A stretch of 7,427 nt of DNA from Olsenella_K sp051878835 (GTDB taxonomy: Bacteria > Actinomycetota > Coriobacteriia > Coriobacteriales > Atopobiaceae), in contig JBJEKW010000076.1 in the NCBI GenBank assembly GCA_051878835.1, positions 1-7,427 of the forward strand. Reading direction: 5' to 3'. The notes under the pieces are model-generated. The model did no database searches. It was not told where the DNA came from and worked only from the letters and a program-made list of their open reading frames with translations. Below are positions 1 to 5,283 of this stretch, piece by piece; within the stretch, counting starts at the first letter, position 1; the number at the start of each line of letters is the position of its first letter. A program made the translations under genes and the position numbers.

Positions 1-1
1 G

Positions 2-46
2 TGCCCGTGGGAGGCCTACCACCAGCAGGCGTTGCACTTGCTCTGA
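2..46 (+). other. possible C-terminal end of an upstream gene, cut by the window edge
   Basis: Frame 2 reads CPWEAYHQQALHLL and then TGA at 44-46. The residue mix, with one Trp, one Tyr and two His, looks more like a real protein end than a chance frame, but 14 residues cannot identify a family. It stops about 30 bp before the paired repeats at 76-111. If those repeats are an insertion-sequence end, this could be the tail of a transposition protein. Identity is unknown and the frame itself is uncertain. Confidence 0.2.
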
Positions 47-75
47 AAATTCAAGTAGCGAAAACGAGTCAAGCT

Positions 76-111
76 GTGCCCCTGACCTGCAAAAAGGTGC
101 CCCTGACGTGC
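76..111. repeat. two direct repeats at 21-bp spacing, IS21-end-like
   Basis: GTGCCCCTGAC occurs at 76-86 and again at 97-107. With the following four bases the two copies agree at 14 of 15 positions, offset by exactly 21 bp. Short direct repeats at about two helical turns, lying just inside a TG/CA terminus, are characteristic of IS21-family ends, where the transposase binds several sites. No transposase is visible, so this is a candidate remnant or edge. A related motif recurs at 4920-4985. Confidence 0.35.
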
Positions 112-134
112 GCAACTGCATCCCCGATGCGTAA

Positions 135-163
135 AAGTCGGGGCGCCCGTTGCCGGACGCCCC
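135..163 (-). terminator. intrinsic terminator after the FMN reductase gene
   Basis: GGGGCG at 140-145 pairs with CGCCCC at 158-163. The stem continues inward as CCG (147-149) with CGG (154-156) after one C-A mismatch, leaving a four-base loop. Read on the minus strand, the stem is followed closely by a TTTT run (complement of 133-136). It lies 27 bp past the stop of the minus-strand gene ending at 190, which is where a terminator for that transcript belongs. Confidence 0.75.
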
Positions 164-189
164 GCCGCGATGACTATGCAATGACTACG

Positions 190-744
190 CTACGCGATGA
201 ACTCCAGGAACGCGTCAGCCTGCGCGGCCAGTGCGGCCTCGTCCTCGGCCGAGAGGGTCAGCGTGCCCGTGCCCCAGGACTCGCCGGACAGCGCGATGCC
301 GGTCTCGGGCTCGCGCATGACCTTGGCACCCACGAACTCCAGCAGGGGGTCCAGCGCGGCGCGCATCTCGGCGGTGGCGGTGCGTCCGCCGGCGCCCGAT
401 ACGGTGGCCTTCATGCTGCCGGAGACGGCAGTGTCGCGGCCCTTTCCAGGCAGGGGACGGCTGAGCCAGTCGACCAGGTTCTTCACGTGGCCGGGGAACG
501 ACGCGTTGTACTGCGGGCTCACGAACCAGACGCCGTCGGCGTTGCGCACCTGCTCGCGCACTGCGGCGACCTCAGGCTGCTCGGGGTTCTCCAGGTCCTG
601 GTTCATCAGCGGCAGCTTCGAGTAGTCCAGCACGCTGACGTTCGCACGACCGTCCAGCAGCTGCTGTACGCGCGCTGCCAGCTGCTGGTTGAAGCCGTTC
701 TTGCGCAGGGTGCCGACGACCAAGAGTACGTTCTTCTGTGCCAT
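190..744 (-). CDS. NAD(P)H-dependent FMN/quinone reductase, flavodoxin fold
   Basis: This 184-residue protein is a cytoplasmic NADPH-dependent FMN reductase-like enzyme (PF03358 type; the SsuE, ChrR and ArsH relatives). The phosphate-binding loop GTLRKNGFNQ is at residues 11-20. The family's flavin-contact segment SPQYNASFPGHVKNLVDW is at 76-93, close to the usual P-x-YN-x-S-xPG-x-LKN-x-DW pattern. Length is normal for the family. Members pass electrons from NAD(P)H through FMN to quinones, azo dyes, metals or free flavin; the substrate cannot be read from sequence. The ATG has AAGGAG seven bases upstream. It lies 85 bp downstream of the extradiol dioxygenase on the same strand, so the two may be co-transcribed, which would suit a quinone-detoxifying role. 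A terminator follows at 135-163. Fold assignment is secure; exact activity is not. Confidence 0.93.
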   Translation of the reverse strand: MAQKNVLLVVGTLRKNGFNQQLAARVQQLLDGRANVSVLDYSKLPLMNQDLENPEQPEVAAVREQVRNADGVWFVSPQYNASFPGHVKNLVDWLSRPLPGKGRDTAVSGSMKATVSGAGGRTATAEMRAALDPLLEFVGAKVMREPETGIALSGESWGTGTLTLSAEDEAALAAQADAFLEFIA

Positions 745-751
745 GGTGCTT

Positions 752-757
752 CTCCTT
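752..757 (-). promoter_or_regulatory. ribosome binding site of the FMN reductase gene
   Basis: The minus strand reads AAGGAG here, seven bases before the ATG at 744, and fixes that start. Confidence 0.85.
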
Positions 758-793
758 CGTTAGTTCTTCTTGCCTGTTTGTCGTTATGCGCTT

Positions 794-822
794 GGCATGC
801 CGGAGTTGACGCACGGCATGCC
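794..822. repeat. 9-bp perfect inverted repeat between the dioxygenase and reductase genes
   Basis: GGCATGCCG (794-802) is the exact reverse complement of CGGCATGCC (814-822), with an 11-base loop. It starts 7 bp after the dioxygenase stop on the minus strand. No T-run follows on either strand, so it is not a standard intrinsic terminator. It could be an RNA-stabilising or attenuating hairpin in a shared transcript, or an operator ahead of the reductase; each arm contains the self-complementary 8-mer GGCATGCC. Confidence 0.55.
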
Positions 823-829
823 GACCAGC

Positions 830-1612
830 CTATTTGCCCAGCCCGAACGCGTAGCTGGTCATCGAGATGGACCCCAGGTTCTGCACGTCGTTGAAGACCT
901 CCGGCGCCTCGCCCTCCGACGCTCCCAGCACCGTCAGCAGCGGCAGATAGTGGTCGGGGGTGGGTACGGCGTAGCGCGCGTGGGGCAGGCGCTCGTAGGC
1001 GATGACCTTCTGGTCGTCGCGGGCCTCGACCGACGCGCGCACGGCGCGGTCGAACGCCAGGTTCTGCGGCGTGCCGTCGGGGTTGTCCCAGTCAGCCTGG
1101 GCCAGGTTGTGCACCACGTTGCCGCTGCCCAGAATCACGAAGCCCTCGTCGCGCAGGGGAGCCAGCCGGCGTCCCACCTCGTAGGCGTGCTGCGCATCGC
1201 TGAGGCCGTCCACGCTGAGCTCGACCACAGGGATGTCGGCCTGTGGCAGCATGTGGTGCAGCGGGGTCCAGACGCCGTGGTCGATGCCCCAGGTGTCGTC
1301 CACCTGCACGTCGTCGCCCAGAAGCTCCAGCACGCGCTGGGTCAGCCGCGCGTCACCCTTCGGCCGATACTTGATGGCGTACAGCTCGGGCGGGAAGCCG
1401 TACATGTCGTTGACCTGGCGCGGGTTGGGGTCGCTTTGCACCAGCGTTCCCCGGGTGTACCAGTGCGCCGATACGGCCAGTATGGCCTCGGGCTTGCCGG
1501 CGGCCAGCCTGTGGCCAACCTGGCGCAAGCCGCGTGCCACCTCGTCGTCTCGCAGTGCCATCATGGGGTCGCCGTGCCCCACGAAAATGGCAGGCTGTCG
1601 CTGAGTGGTCAT
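830..1612 (-). CDS. extradiol ring-cleavage dioxygenase, 4,5-DOPA dioxygenase family (LigB superfamily)
   Basis: This 260-residue protein matches the class III extradiol dioxygenases of the DODA/YgiD group (about 260 residues), metal enzymes that open a catechol ring with O2. Expected metal-ligand histidines are visible: H13 in FVGHGDP, H50 in VSAHW, H169 in GSGNVVHNL and H221 in PDHYLPL. The family segment WGIDHGVWTPL is at 108-118 and may supply the catalytic acid-base His112. The substrate could be L-DOPA, another catechol, or unknown, since many bacterial members are uncharacterised. The frame stays open upstream to 1855, but the start at 1612 is preferred because AGGAGGT lies six bases ahead and FVGHG then sits near the N-terminus as usual. 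It is divergent from the HxlR regulator at 1984, the likely controller, and precedes the reductase on the same strand. Confidence 0.93.
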   Translation of the reverse strand: MTTQRQPAIFVGHGDPMMALRDDEVARGLRQVGHRLAAGKPEAILAVSAHWYTRGTLVQSDPNPRQVNDMYGFPPELYAIKYRPKGDARLTQRVLELLGDDVQVDDTWGIDHGVWTPLHHMLPQADIPVVELSVDGLSDAQHAYEVGRRLAPLRDEGFVILGSGNVVHNLAQADWDNPDGTPQNLAFDRAVRASVEARDDQKVIAYERLPHARYAVPTPDHYLPLLTVLGASEGEAPEVFNDVQNLGSISMTSYAFGLGK

Positions 1613-1618
1613 GCTCGC

Positions 1619-1625
1619 ACCTCCT
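1619..1625 (-). promoter_or_regulatory. strong ribosome binding site deciding the dioxygenase start
   Basis: The minus strand reads AGGAGGT six bases before the ATG at 1612. This outweighs the longer open frame that reaches back to 1855. Confidence 0.88.
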
Positions 1626-1730
1626 ATGCGGTCGGCGTTCCAACGTCGGGCCTTTGGGCGCTCCGGTCCATCCATGATGGCTCCAGTCGTTCCTGACTGC
1701 CTGGGCCGCTTCTGGTGGTCCGGGCTGCCC

Positions 1731-1777
1731 CCGGTCGTCCAAGTCGCTTCCGGTCGTCCTGACCACCCCGGTCGTCC
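1731..1777. repeat. three CCGGTCGTCC repeats in the divergent control region
   Basis: The 10-mer CCGGTCGTCC is present exactly at 1731-1740, 1750-1759 and 1768-1777, spaced 19 and 18 bp. A degraded copy (CCAGTCGTTCC) is at 1684-1694. The set lies between the dioxygenase and the HxlR regulator, on the dioxygenase side, in its probable 5' leader. It could be stacked binding sites on one face of the helix or a decaying tandem repeat. Confidence 0.6.
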
Positions 1778-1827
1778 GAGCCGTTGCCATCCGTTCCGTA
1801 ACGTCCCAAAGTTGTTGCGCCGAACTT

Positions 1828-1932
1828 GGTAGTAATCTTGTACCATGGACACCATACGAGAAGACCTCGCCGCGCAACAGTGCGATTTTTCGCAATACTA
1901 GGTACGTTTCGCAATACTTGCCTGGTACAGGC
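1828..1932. promoter_or_regulatory. cluster of dyads and direct repeats, probable HxlR operator region
   Basis: This AT-richer stretch contains several small symmetries: GGTA-N9-TACC at 1828-1844; TGCGA/TCGCA with a four-base loop at 1881-1894; the 12-mer TTTCGCAATACT twice, at 1888-1899 and 1907-1918 (19-bp spacing); and GCCTG-GTA-CAGGC at 1920-1932. HxlR-family repressors bind short dyads or direct repeats near their own and divergent promoters, so this is the natural place for autoregulation and for control of the dioxygenase. No -35/-10 pair on either strand is convincing enough to mark. The remaining intergenic sequence (1613-1983) holds no gene. Confidence 0.5.
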
Positions 1933-1983
1933 GCCAAACTTGCCGCCGTTCGCCGCCGGCATCTGAAGGAAGAAGAACCTTTC

Positions 1984-2364
1984 ATGAGAAAGCCAACGCC
2001 CGACCAGTTTGGGGCCTGCCCCTACGTCACCGCGCAGAAGTTGCTGCAGGGAAAGTGGAGCATCCTGGTGATGCACCACCTGAGCTCCGGCCCCCGTCGG
2101 TTCAACGAGCTGCAGCGTCTGATGCCCAACCTGACGCACTCCACTCTCTCGTCTCAGCTGAAGCTGCTGGAGGGGGAGGGTCTCGTCGTGCGCACGGTCT
2201 ACCCCGAGGTGCCGCTGCGCGTGGAGTACTCGCTCACGGACATCGGCGCCGCGTTCCATCCCGTGCTCGACTGCATCGAGACGTGGGGAAACGAGTACAT
2301 TCAGTATCTGGGGAAGCGCGAGGCGGCAACCACCGCGACAGCCACCACGATGGCGTCTGCGTAG
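1984..2364 (+). CDS. HxlR-family winged-helix transcriptional regulator
   Basis: This 126-residue protein is a MarR-like winged-helix regulator of the HxlR family (usually 100-130 residues). Hallmarks are CPYVTAQKLLQGKWSILVM from residue 12, RRFNELQRLMPNLTHSTLSSQL as the helix-turn-helix at 38-59, and YSLTDIG at 82-88 in the wing and dimer region. Cys12 occupies the conserved N-terminal cysteine position that senses quinones, diamide or hypochlorite in YodB, CatR and HypR; a second cysteine is Cys97. The start at 1984 places this cysteine as in the family. A longer frame from 1918 is open but adds an unlike N-terminus. The ribosome site is only moderate (AAGGAAGAAGA ahead of the ATG). It probably represses the divergent dioxygenase/reductase genes and itself. 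The Ala/Thr-rich tail after residue 112 looks disordered. Confidence 0.92.
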   Translation: MRKPTPDQFGACPYVTAQKLLQGKWSILVMHHLSSGPRRFNELQRLMPNLTHSTLSSQLKLLEGEGLVVRTVYPEVPLRVEYSLTDIGAAFHPVLDCIETWGNEYIQYLGKREAATTATATTMASA

Positions 2365-2373
2365 CCAGCTCGC

Positions 2374-2448
2374 CCGGCATCCTGCCCCGGCTACGGGTAG
2401 CCTCACTGCACCGCGCAGCCGCCCAACGGCCCGTCCGGCATCCTGCCC
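2374..2448. repeat. direct repeat pair flanking a small hairpin after the regulator
   Basis: CCGGCATCCTGCCC occurs exactly at 2374-2387 and 2435-2448, 61 bp apart. Between them GGCTA (2389-2393) pairs with TAGCC (2398-2402) around a CGGG loop. No T-run follows, so at best this is a weak or Rho-assisted end for the regulator transcript. The AlbA_2 gene begins 50 bp beyond the second repeat. The rest of this 133-bp gap shows nothing else. Confidence 0.45.
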
Positions 2449-2497
2449 GTCTGTGCCACCCCGCCCTTAGCCTTCCACCCTCAAAGGGGGAGTCGCC

Positions 2498-3775
2498 ATG
2501 TACAGTCCCTTCTTGGACGCGCAGGGCCAGCCGAAGCCGCTGGCCGACGTGGAGTACGCCGACCTGGAGCAGCTCCGCGGGCAGGAGGAGGGCTTCGCCC
2601 TCGAGTTCAAGCAGACCTTTGGCGACGGGGTCCGGCGAAAGATCCCAAAGATCGTGGCATCCTTCGCTAACTCCCGAGGTGGTTGGCTGATTATCGGCAT
2701 AGAGGATGGCTCGGGCGTGGTCCGGCCGGTGCCCCGCGGGACCGCCGACTGCAGCCAGGTCATCGGCGAGCTATGTCGCCGGCACGTCTCGCCCGCACCG
2801 CGCTTCGACGCCCGCTTTGTGGCCGACCCCGCTGACCCCGACCGCGGCGTGGTCGTGGTGCAGGTGTACGAGGGCGACTTCCCGCCCTACGTCGCCGACG
2901 GCGTGGTCGAGATCCGAGAGGGCTCCACGTCGGGCCCCGCCGCCGGCACCGCGCTGGTGGACCTCTACGACAAGGCCACCCGCAGAGGCGCCGAGGTGCG
3001 CCGGTTCTGCAGCCGCTCCGTGTACTATCCCATGGTCGACGTGCCGTTGGGCAGCTCCGTGCAAGGTCAGCCCATCTACGACCTGTACCTTTTTCGCATG
3101 GGGATGCCGTCGCGCCAGACCCCGGTGCCGCCCCGTCCTGTGATCAACCAGCACGCTGGGGCCATGAAGCAGGTGTTCTCCTATCGCGGCATGGGCTGCC
3201 GCGTCCAGCATGCGCACGACAGCCTGGTGTTTCGCGTGCCCGCCCACGACGAGGCCACACGTCCGCACTCGGCCATCGAGCTGTTTCCCGACGACTCCAT
3301 GAAGCTGTCCGTGCCCGCCGTGGTCCTGACCGGAGACGAACGCGCGCAGGCCATGGCCACCCTGAGCCAGCACGCGTACTTCCCTCCGTCACCGGCCGCG
3401 CTGCTGATAGACGCCCGCGCCACGCTGCGCAGGGTCAGCAGCATGGCGGCGCTCCTGGACGCCTACGTAAAGGAGAGGTCGCTGTCCTGGCAGCAGTACG
3501 CCGTCGCCTACGAGCTGGAGGGCATGGCAGGCGTCACGCTGTGGAGCGACGACCCCACCTATCTGCACTATTGCGCGCACCACGGCGTGCTCAGCTGCGC
3601 CACCACCGACTGCATCAGCCGCATTCGCTACCTGGACGACGGTGCGCACGACATGTTCCGCGCCCGCCAGTTCGCGGGGAGCCACTTCTTTGAGGCGTGC
3701 GGCCTGCCGCTGGGCTCGCCCGACCCCGAGGACAACGAGCTGGTGGACGCCCTCCTGCGCACCGGTCGTGGCTAA
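2498..3775 (+). CDS. AlbA_2 (Schlafen-like) domain protein with an unrecognised C-terminal region
   Basis: This 425-residue protein begins with an AlbA_2 domain (PF04326 type, roughly residues 27-145). EGFALEFKQ at 31-39 fits the E-x4-EFK opening, FANSRGGWLIIGIED at 56-70 is the core of the fold, and PPYVADGVVEIREGSTS at 129-145 matches the usual closing strand with R-x-G-S. AlbA_2 domains bind nucleic acid, and some eukaryotic Schlafens cleave tRNA through acidic residues. E31, E36 and D70 are acidic here, but nuclease activity is not shown. Residues 160-425 match no family I recognise; they are not the helix-turn-helix or DUF4062 tails common in bacterial AlbA_2 proteins. No membrane segment or signal peptide is seen. 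The ATG follows AAGGGGGAG by five bases. It points the same way as the HxlR gene but sits 133 bp away, so linkage is weak. It may be a transcriptional or RNA-level regulator, or defence-related; function unknown. Confidence 0.85.
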   Translation: MYSPFLDAQGQPKPLADVEYADLEQLRGQEEGFALEFKQTFGDGVRRKIPKIVASFANSRGGWLIIGIEDGSGVVRPVPRGTADCSQVIGELCRRHVSPAPRFDARFVADPADPDRGVVVVQVYEGDFPPYVADGVVEIREGSTSGPAAGTALVDLYDKATRRGAEVRRFCSRSVYYPMVDVPLGSSVQGQPIYDLYLFRMGMPSRQTPVPPRPVINQHAGAMKQVFSYRGMGCRVQHAHDSLVFRVPAHDEATRPHSAIELFPDDSMKLSVPAVVLTGDERAQAMATLSQHAYFPPSPAALLIDARATLRRVSSMAALLDAYVKERSLSWQQYAVAYELEGMAGVTLWSDDPTYLHYCAHHGVLSCATTDCISRIRYLDDGAHDMFRARQFAGSHFFEACGLPLGSPDPEDNELVDALLRTGRG

Positions 3776-3796
3776 GAAGTGCTTCCAGCCCGTTGA

Positions 3797-4711
3797 CTAA
3801 GGCTCCACCAGATGTCGCCGCACGCGCTCCAGCGCGGGGCGACTGCACCCGCACTCCAGCAGGTAGTCCTCGACCGAGCCGTACGCCTGGACCACTCGGT
3901 CGTACACGGTGCCCATGAGCTGGCACAACGTGACCAGCGACTCGTCCACCCCGGTCGTGTCCGCCCCCAGGGCCACCCTCTGCACGTCTGCCGACGGGCC
4001 AAACGAATAGCCGTAGTCAGCCACGATGACCTGGCGGTCCACCTGGGCCAGCCCCAGCAGCAGCATCGACACGACGCCGGTCCTGTCCATGCCCGCCGCG
4101 CAGTGGAACAGCACGCACGACCCCTTTTGCGCGTGCGAGAAGAACCTGAATATCCTTCGGATGGCACGGTGGTTGCCCAGCATCTTCAGGTAGCCGTTTG
4201 CCAAGAAGTCCATGAGCTCGTCGTCGGAGTTCACCGGCGCCAGCTGGGGGTCGTGGAGGTTCGTGTCGTGCAGGGGTGCGTTCAGGTAGCGAATGCCGCG
4301 CAGGTAGGTGAGGGCGTCGGGGTGCTCCTCGACCTCGGACGTGCTGCGCAGGTCCACCACGCGCTGCAGGTTCATGTTGCGCAGCTGCTCCAGGTCGCCG
4401 GCGCTGATGCCGCCGGTGTTTCCCGAGCGCAAGAAGCGGCCGAACTGCGTCATGCCGTTTGGAGTGGGGTATCCGCCCAGGTCGCGGCAGTTTTCGCACG
4501 AGCTCAGCACGCGCTGGCCGTGGTTCTGCAAGACCAGCCGAGCAAGCGTGGGCTGGTTGTCCATCGAGCCATGGCCCGGTTGGTTGTGATTCGTTACCTG
4601 ACCAGGGCCCACCACCTTGCCATGGTTCGCCGCCTGATCGTGAGCTATCGGGCTACTTTGCCCATCGCCACGCTGCTGGTATGTGATTGTGTCAGTTGAA
4701 TTCTTCATCAT
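3797..4711 (-). CDS. tyrosine-phosphatase-like protein (Y_phosphatase3 family), start uncertain
   Basis: This belongs to the bacterial Tyr/Ser or lipid-type phosphatase family PF13350. With the ATG at 4711 it has 304 residues. NCRDLGGY at 75-82 is the family opening, GRFLRSGN (91-98) and VDLRSTSEVEEHPD (119-132) follow, and the P-loop HCAAGMDRTG at 203-212 carries the catalytic Cys204 and phosphate-binding Arg210. The loop Asp next to Arg, as in HC-x2-G-x-DRTG, is typical of enzymes acting on phosphotyrosine or phosphoinositides. The active site looks intact. No signal peptide is evident. The N-terminal 50 residues are rich in Gln, His and Asn with lower-GC codons, and no good ribosome site is seen. 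Alternatives are GTG 4768, ATG 4747, ATG 4720, or ATG 4564, which gives 255 residues and the usual domain length. It converges on the AlbA_2 gene, 21 bp between stops, with no clear terminator. Confidence 0.87.
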   Translation of the reverse strand: MMKNSTDTITYQQRGDGQSSPIAHDQAANHGKVVGPGQVTNHNQPGHGSMDNQPTLARLVLQNHGQRVLSSCENCRDLGGYPTPNGMTQFGRFLRSGNTGGISAGDLEQLRNMNLQRVVDLRSTSEVEEHPDALTYLRGIRYLNAPLHDTNLHDPQLAPVNSDDELMDFLANGYLKMLGNHRAIRRIFRFFSHAQKGSCVLFHCAAGMDRTGVVSMLLLGLAQVDRQVIVADYGYSFGPSADVQRVALGADTTGVDESLVTLCQLMGTVYDRVVQAYGSVEDYLLECGCSRPALERVRRHLVEP

Positions 4712-4919
4712 GGGGCACATTCTATGTTGTACCTGTTCAAACGACATTGCGTTGTCGGTAGACGTCACGGTTCAGTTAAGGCGCGGTGCCACGGCGGACG
4801 GTGTCCTTGCTTAGTGGGCATGCGCCGCCAGGCGCTATGCCTCGCGGAAGGGTGGAAGGCCAGGCTGGCGACATCGTCGAACGCGCCGCAGGGAAATATG
4901 CGTTGTGGGCTATGGAATC
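4712..4919. other. gene-free stretch upstream of the phosphatase gene
   Basis: No gene with family features was found in either strand. A plus-strand frame at 4724-4951 encodes 75 residues with no recognisable motif and no ribosome site, and it enters the repeat array. The minus strand has TAGAAT seven bases before the ATG at 4711, a possible -10 box for a leaderless phosphatase transcript, but no matching -35 box is seen. Confidence 0.4.
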
Positions 4920-4985
4920 GCGTCCATGAGGTGGGGGAGGCGCGTCCATGAAGCGGCGGAAATGTGTCCGTGAGACAAAGCTACG
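4920..4985. repeat. three 22-bp direct repeat units, IS21-end-like
   Basis: GCGTCCATGA starts at 4920 and 4942, and the variant GTGTCCGTGA at 4964; each begins a unit of exactly 22 bp. The third unit ends at 4985, immediately before the 198-bp palindrome. The motif resembles the one at 76-107 (shared pattern G-Y-G-Y-CC-N-TGA). Evenly phased units at two helical turns suggest multiple binding sites for one protein, as at IS21-family ends, or an operator array. No transposase or intact partner end is visible. Confidence 0.6.
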
Positions 4986-5183
4986 GAGTCACCTCGTGAA
5001 AAATGACTGAGAATGCGACTTGGGGAGGTCATTTTCCGAGTCCTCGAGTATCAAGTCCCATTTTTCGTTTCGTATGCAATTAGATATGCTTACGATTCAT
5101 AAGAAAATGGCCACTGGATACTCGGTCGGTCCGAAAAACACCTCCCCAATTCGCCATCTCAGTCGTTTTCCAACGAGTGACTC
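4986..5183. repeat. 198-bp imperfect palindrome (REPIN/BIME or MITE-like)
   Basis: The outer 55 bases of each arm, 4986-5040 and the reverse complement of 5129-5183, align without gaps at 42 of 55 positions. Identical blocks include GAGTCAC, GACTGAGA and TTGGGGAGGT. Pairing resumes inward: CGAGTATC at 5045-5052 with 5117-5124, a CCATTTT block, and CGTATGC at 5071-5077 with GCTTACG at 5088-5094 (one mismatch), leaving a 10-base loop. Each arm can also fold alone, AAAATGAC (5000-5007) with GTCATTTT (5028-5035) on the left, and AAAAC (5135-5139) with GTTTT (5165-5169) on the right. Two inverted copies of a self-folding unit is the layout of REPINs/BIMEs; a small non-autonomous transposon is the other reading. 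The region is AT-richer than its neighbours and no gene lies in it. Confidence 0.85.
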
Positions 5184-5246
5184 ATTAGAGAGTGCCCCGG
5201 AGCATCGAAAATTCAGTATACCTTCAGTGACAAAGCGTAAATTGCG

Positions 5247-5269
5247 CGCCGGAACCGGATTTTCCGGCG
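5247..5269 (-). terminator. probable terminator after the 99-residue protein gene
   Basis: CGCCGGAA (5247-5254) pairs perfectly with TTCCGGCG (5262-5269) around a seven-base loop. The stem begins 15 bp past the minus-strand stop at 5284. On the minus strand only a short T stretch follows (CGCAATTTACG), so termination may be weak. An alternative stem CCGGA/TCCGG (5255-5267) overlaps it. Confidence 0.5.
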
Positions 5270-5283
5270 GCTACTGTGCCACC

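Noticed and set aside
1..894. Long plus-strand open frame of 297 residues across the FMN reductase
   Set aside because: It is antisense to a gene with clear family motifs, has the low-complexity Arg/Ala/His composition of a shadow frame, and no ribosome site.
770..1696. Plus-strand frame of 308 residues opposite the dioxygenase
   Set aside because: It is antisense to a conserved enzyme with all metal-ligand motifs; the open frame is a by-product of GC-rich codon use.
1613..1855. An 81-residue N-terminal extension of the dioxygenase
   Set aside because: It encodes Gly/Arg/Pro-rich sequence from the CCGGTCGTCC repeats, lies ahead of an excellent AGGAGGT site at the internal start, and is not part of the family fold.
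3776..3785. GAAGTGCTTC palindrome between the convergent stops, considered as a shared terminator
   Set aside because: The two arms leave only a two-base loop, the stem is four pairs, and no T-run follows on either strand.
3812..4699. Plus-strand frame of 295 residues opposite the phosphatase
   Set aside because: The minus strand carries the intact HC-x5-R phosphatase site and other family motifs; the plus frame is a Val/His/Gln-rich shadow.
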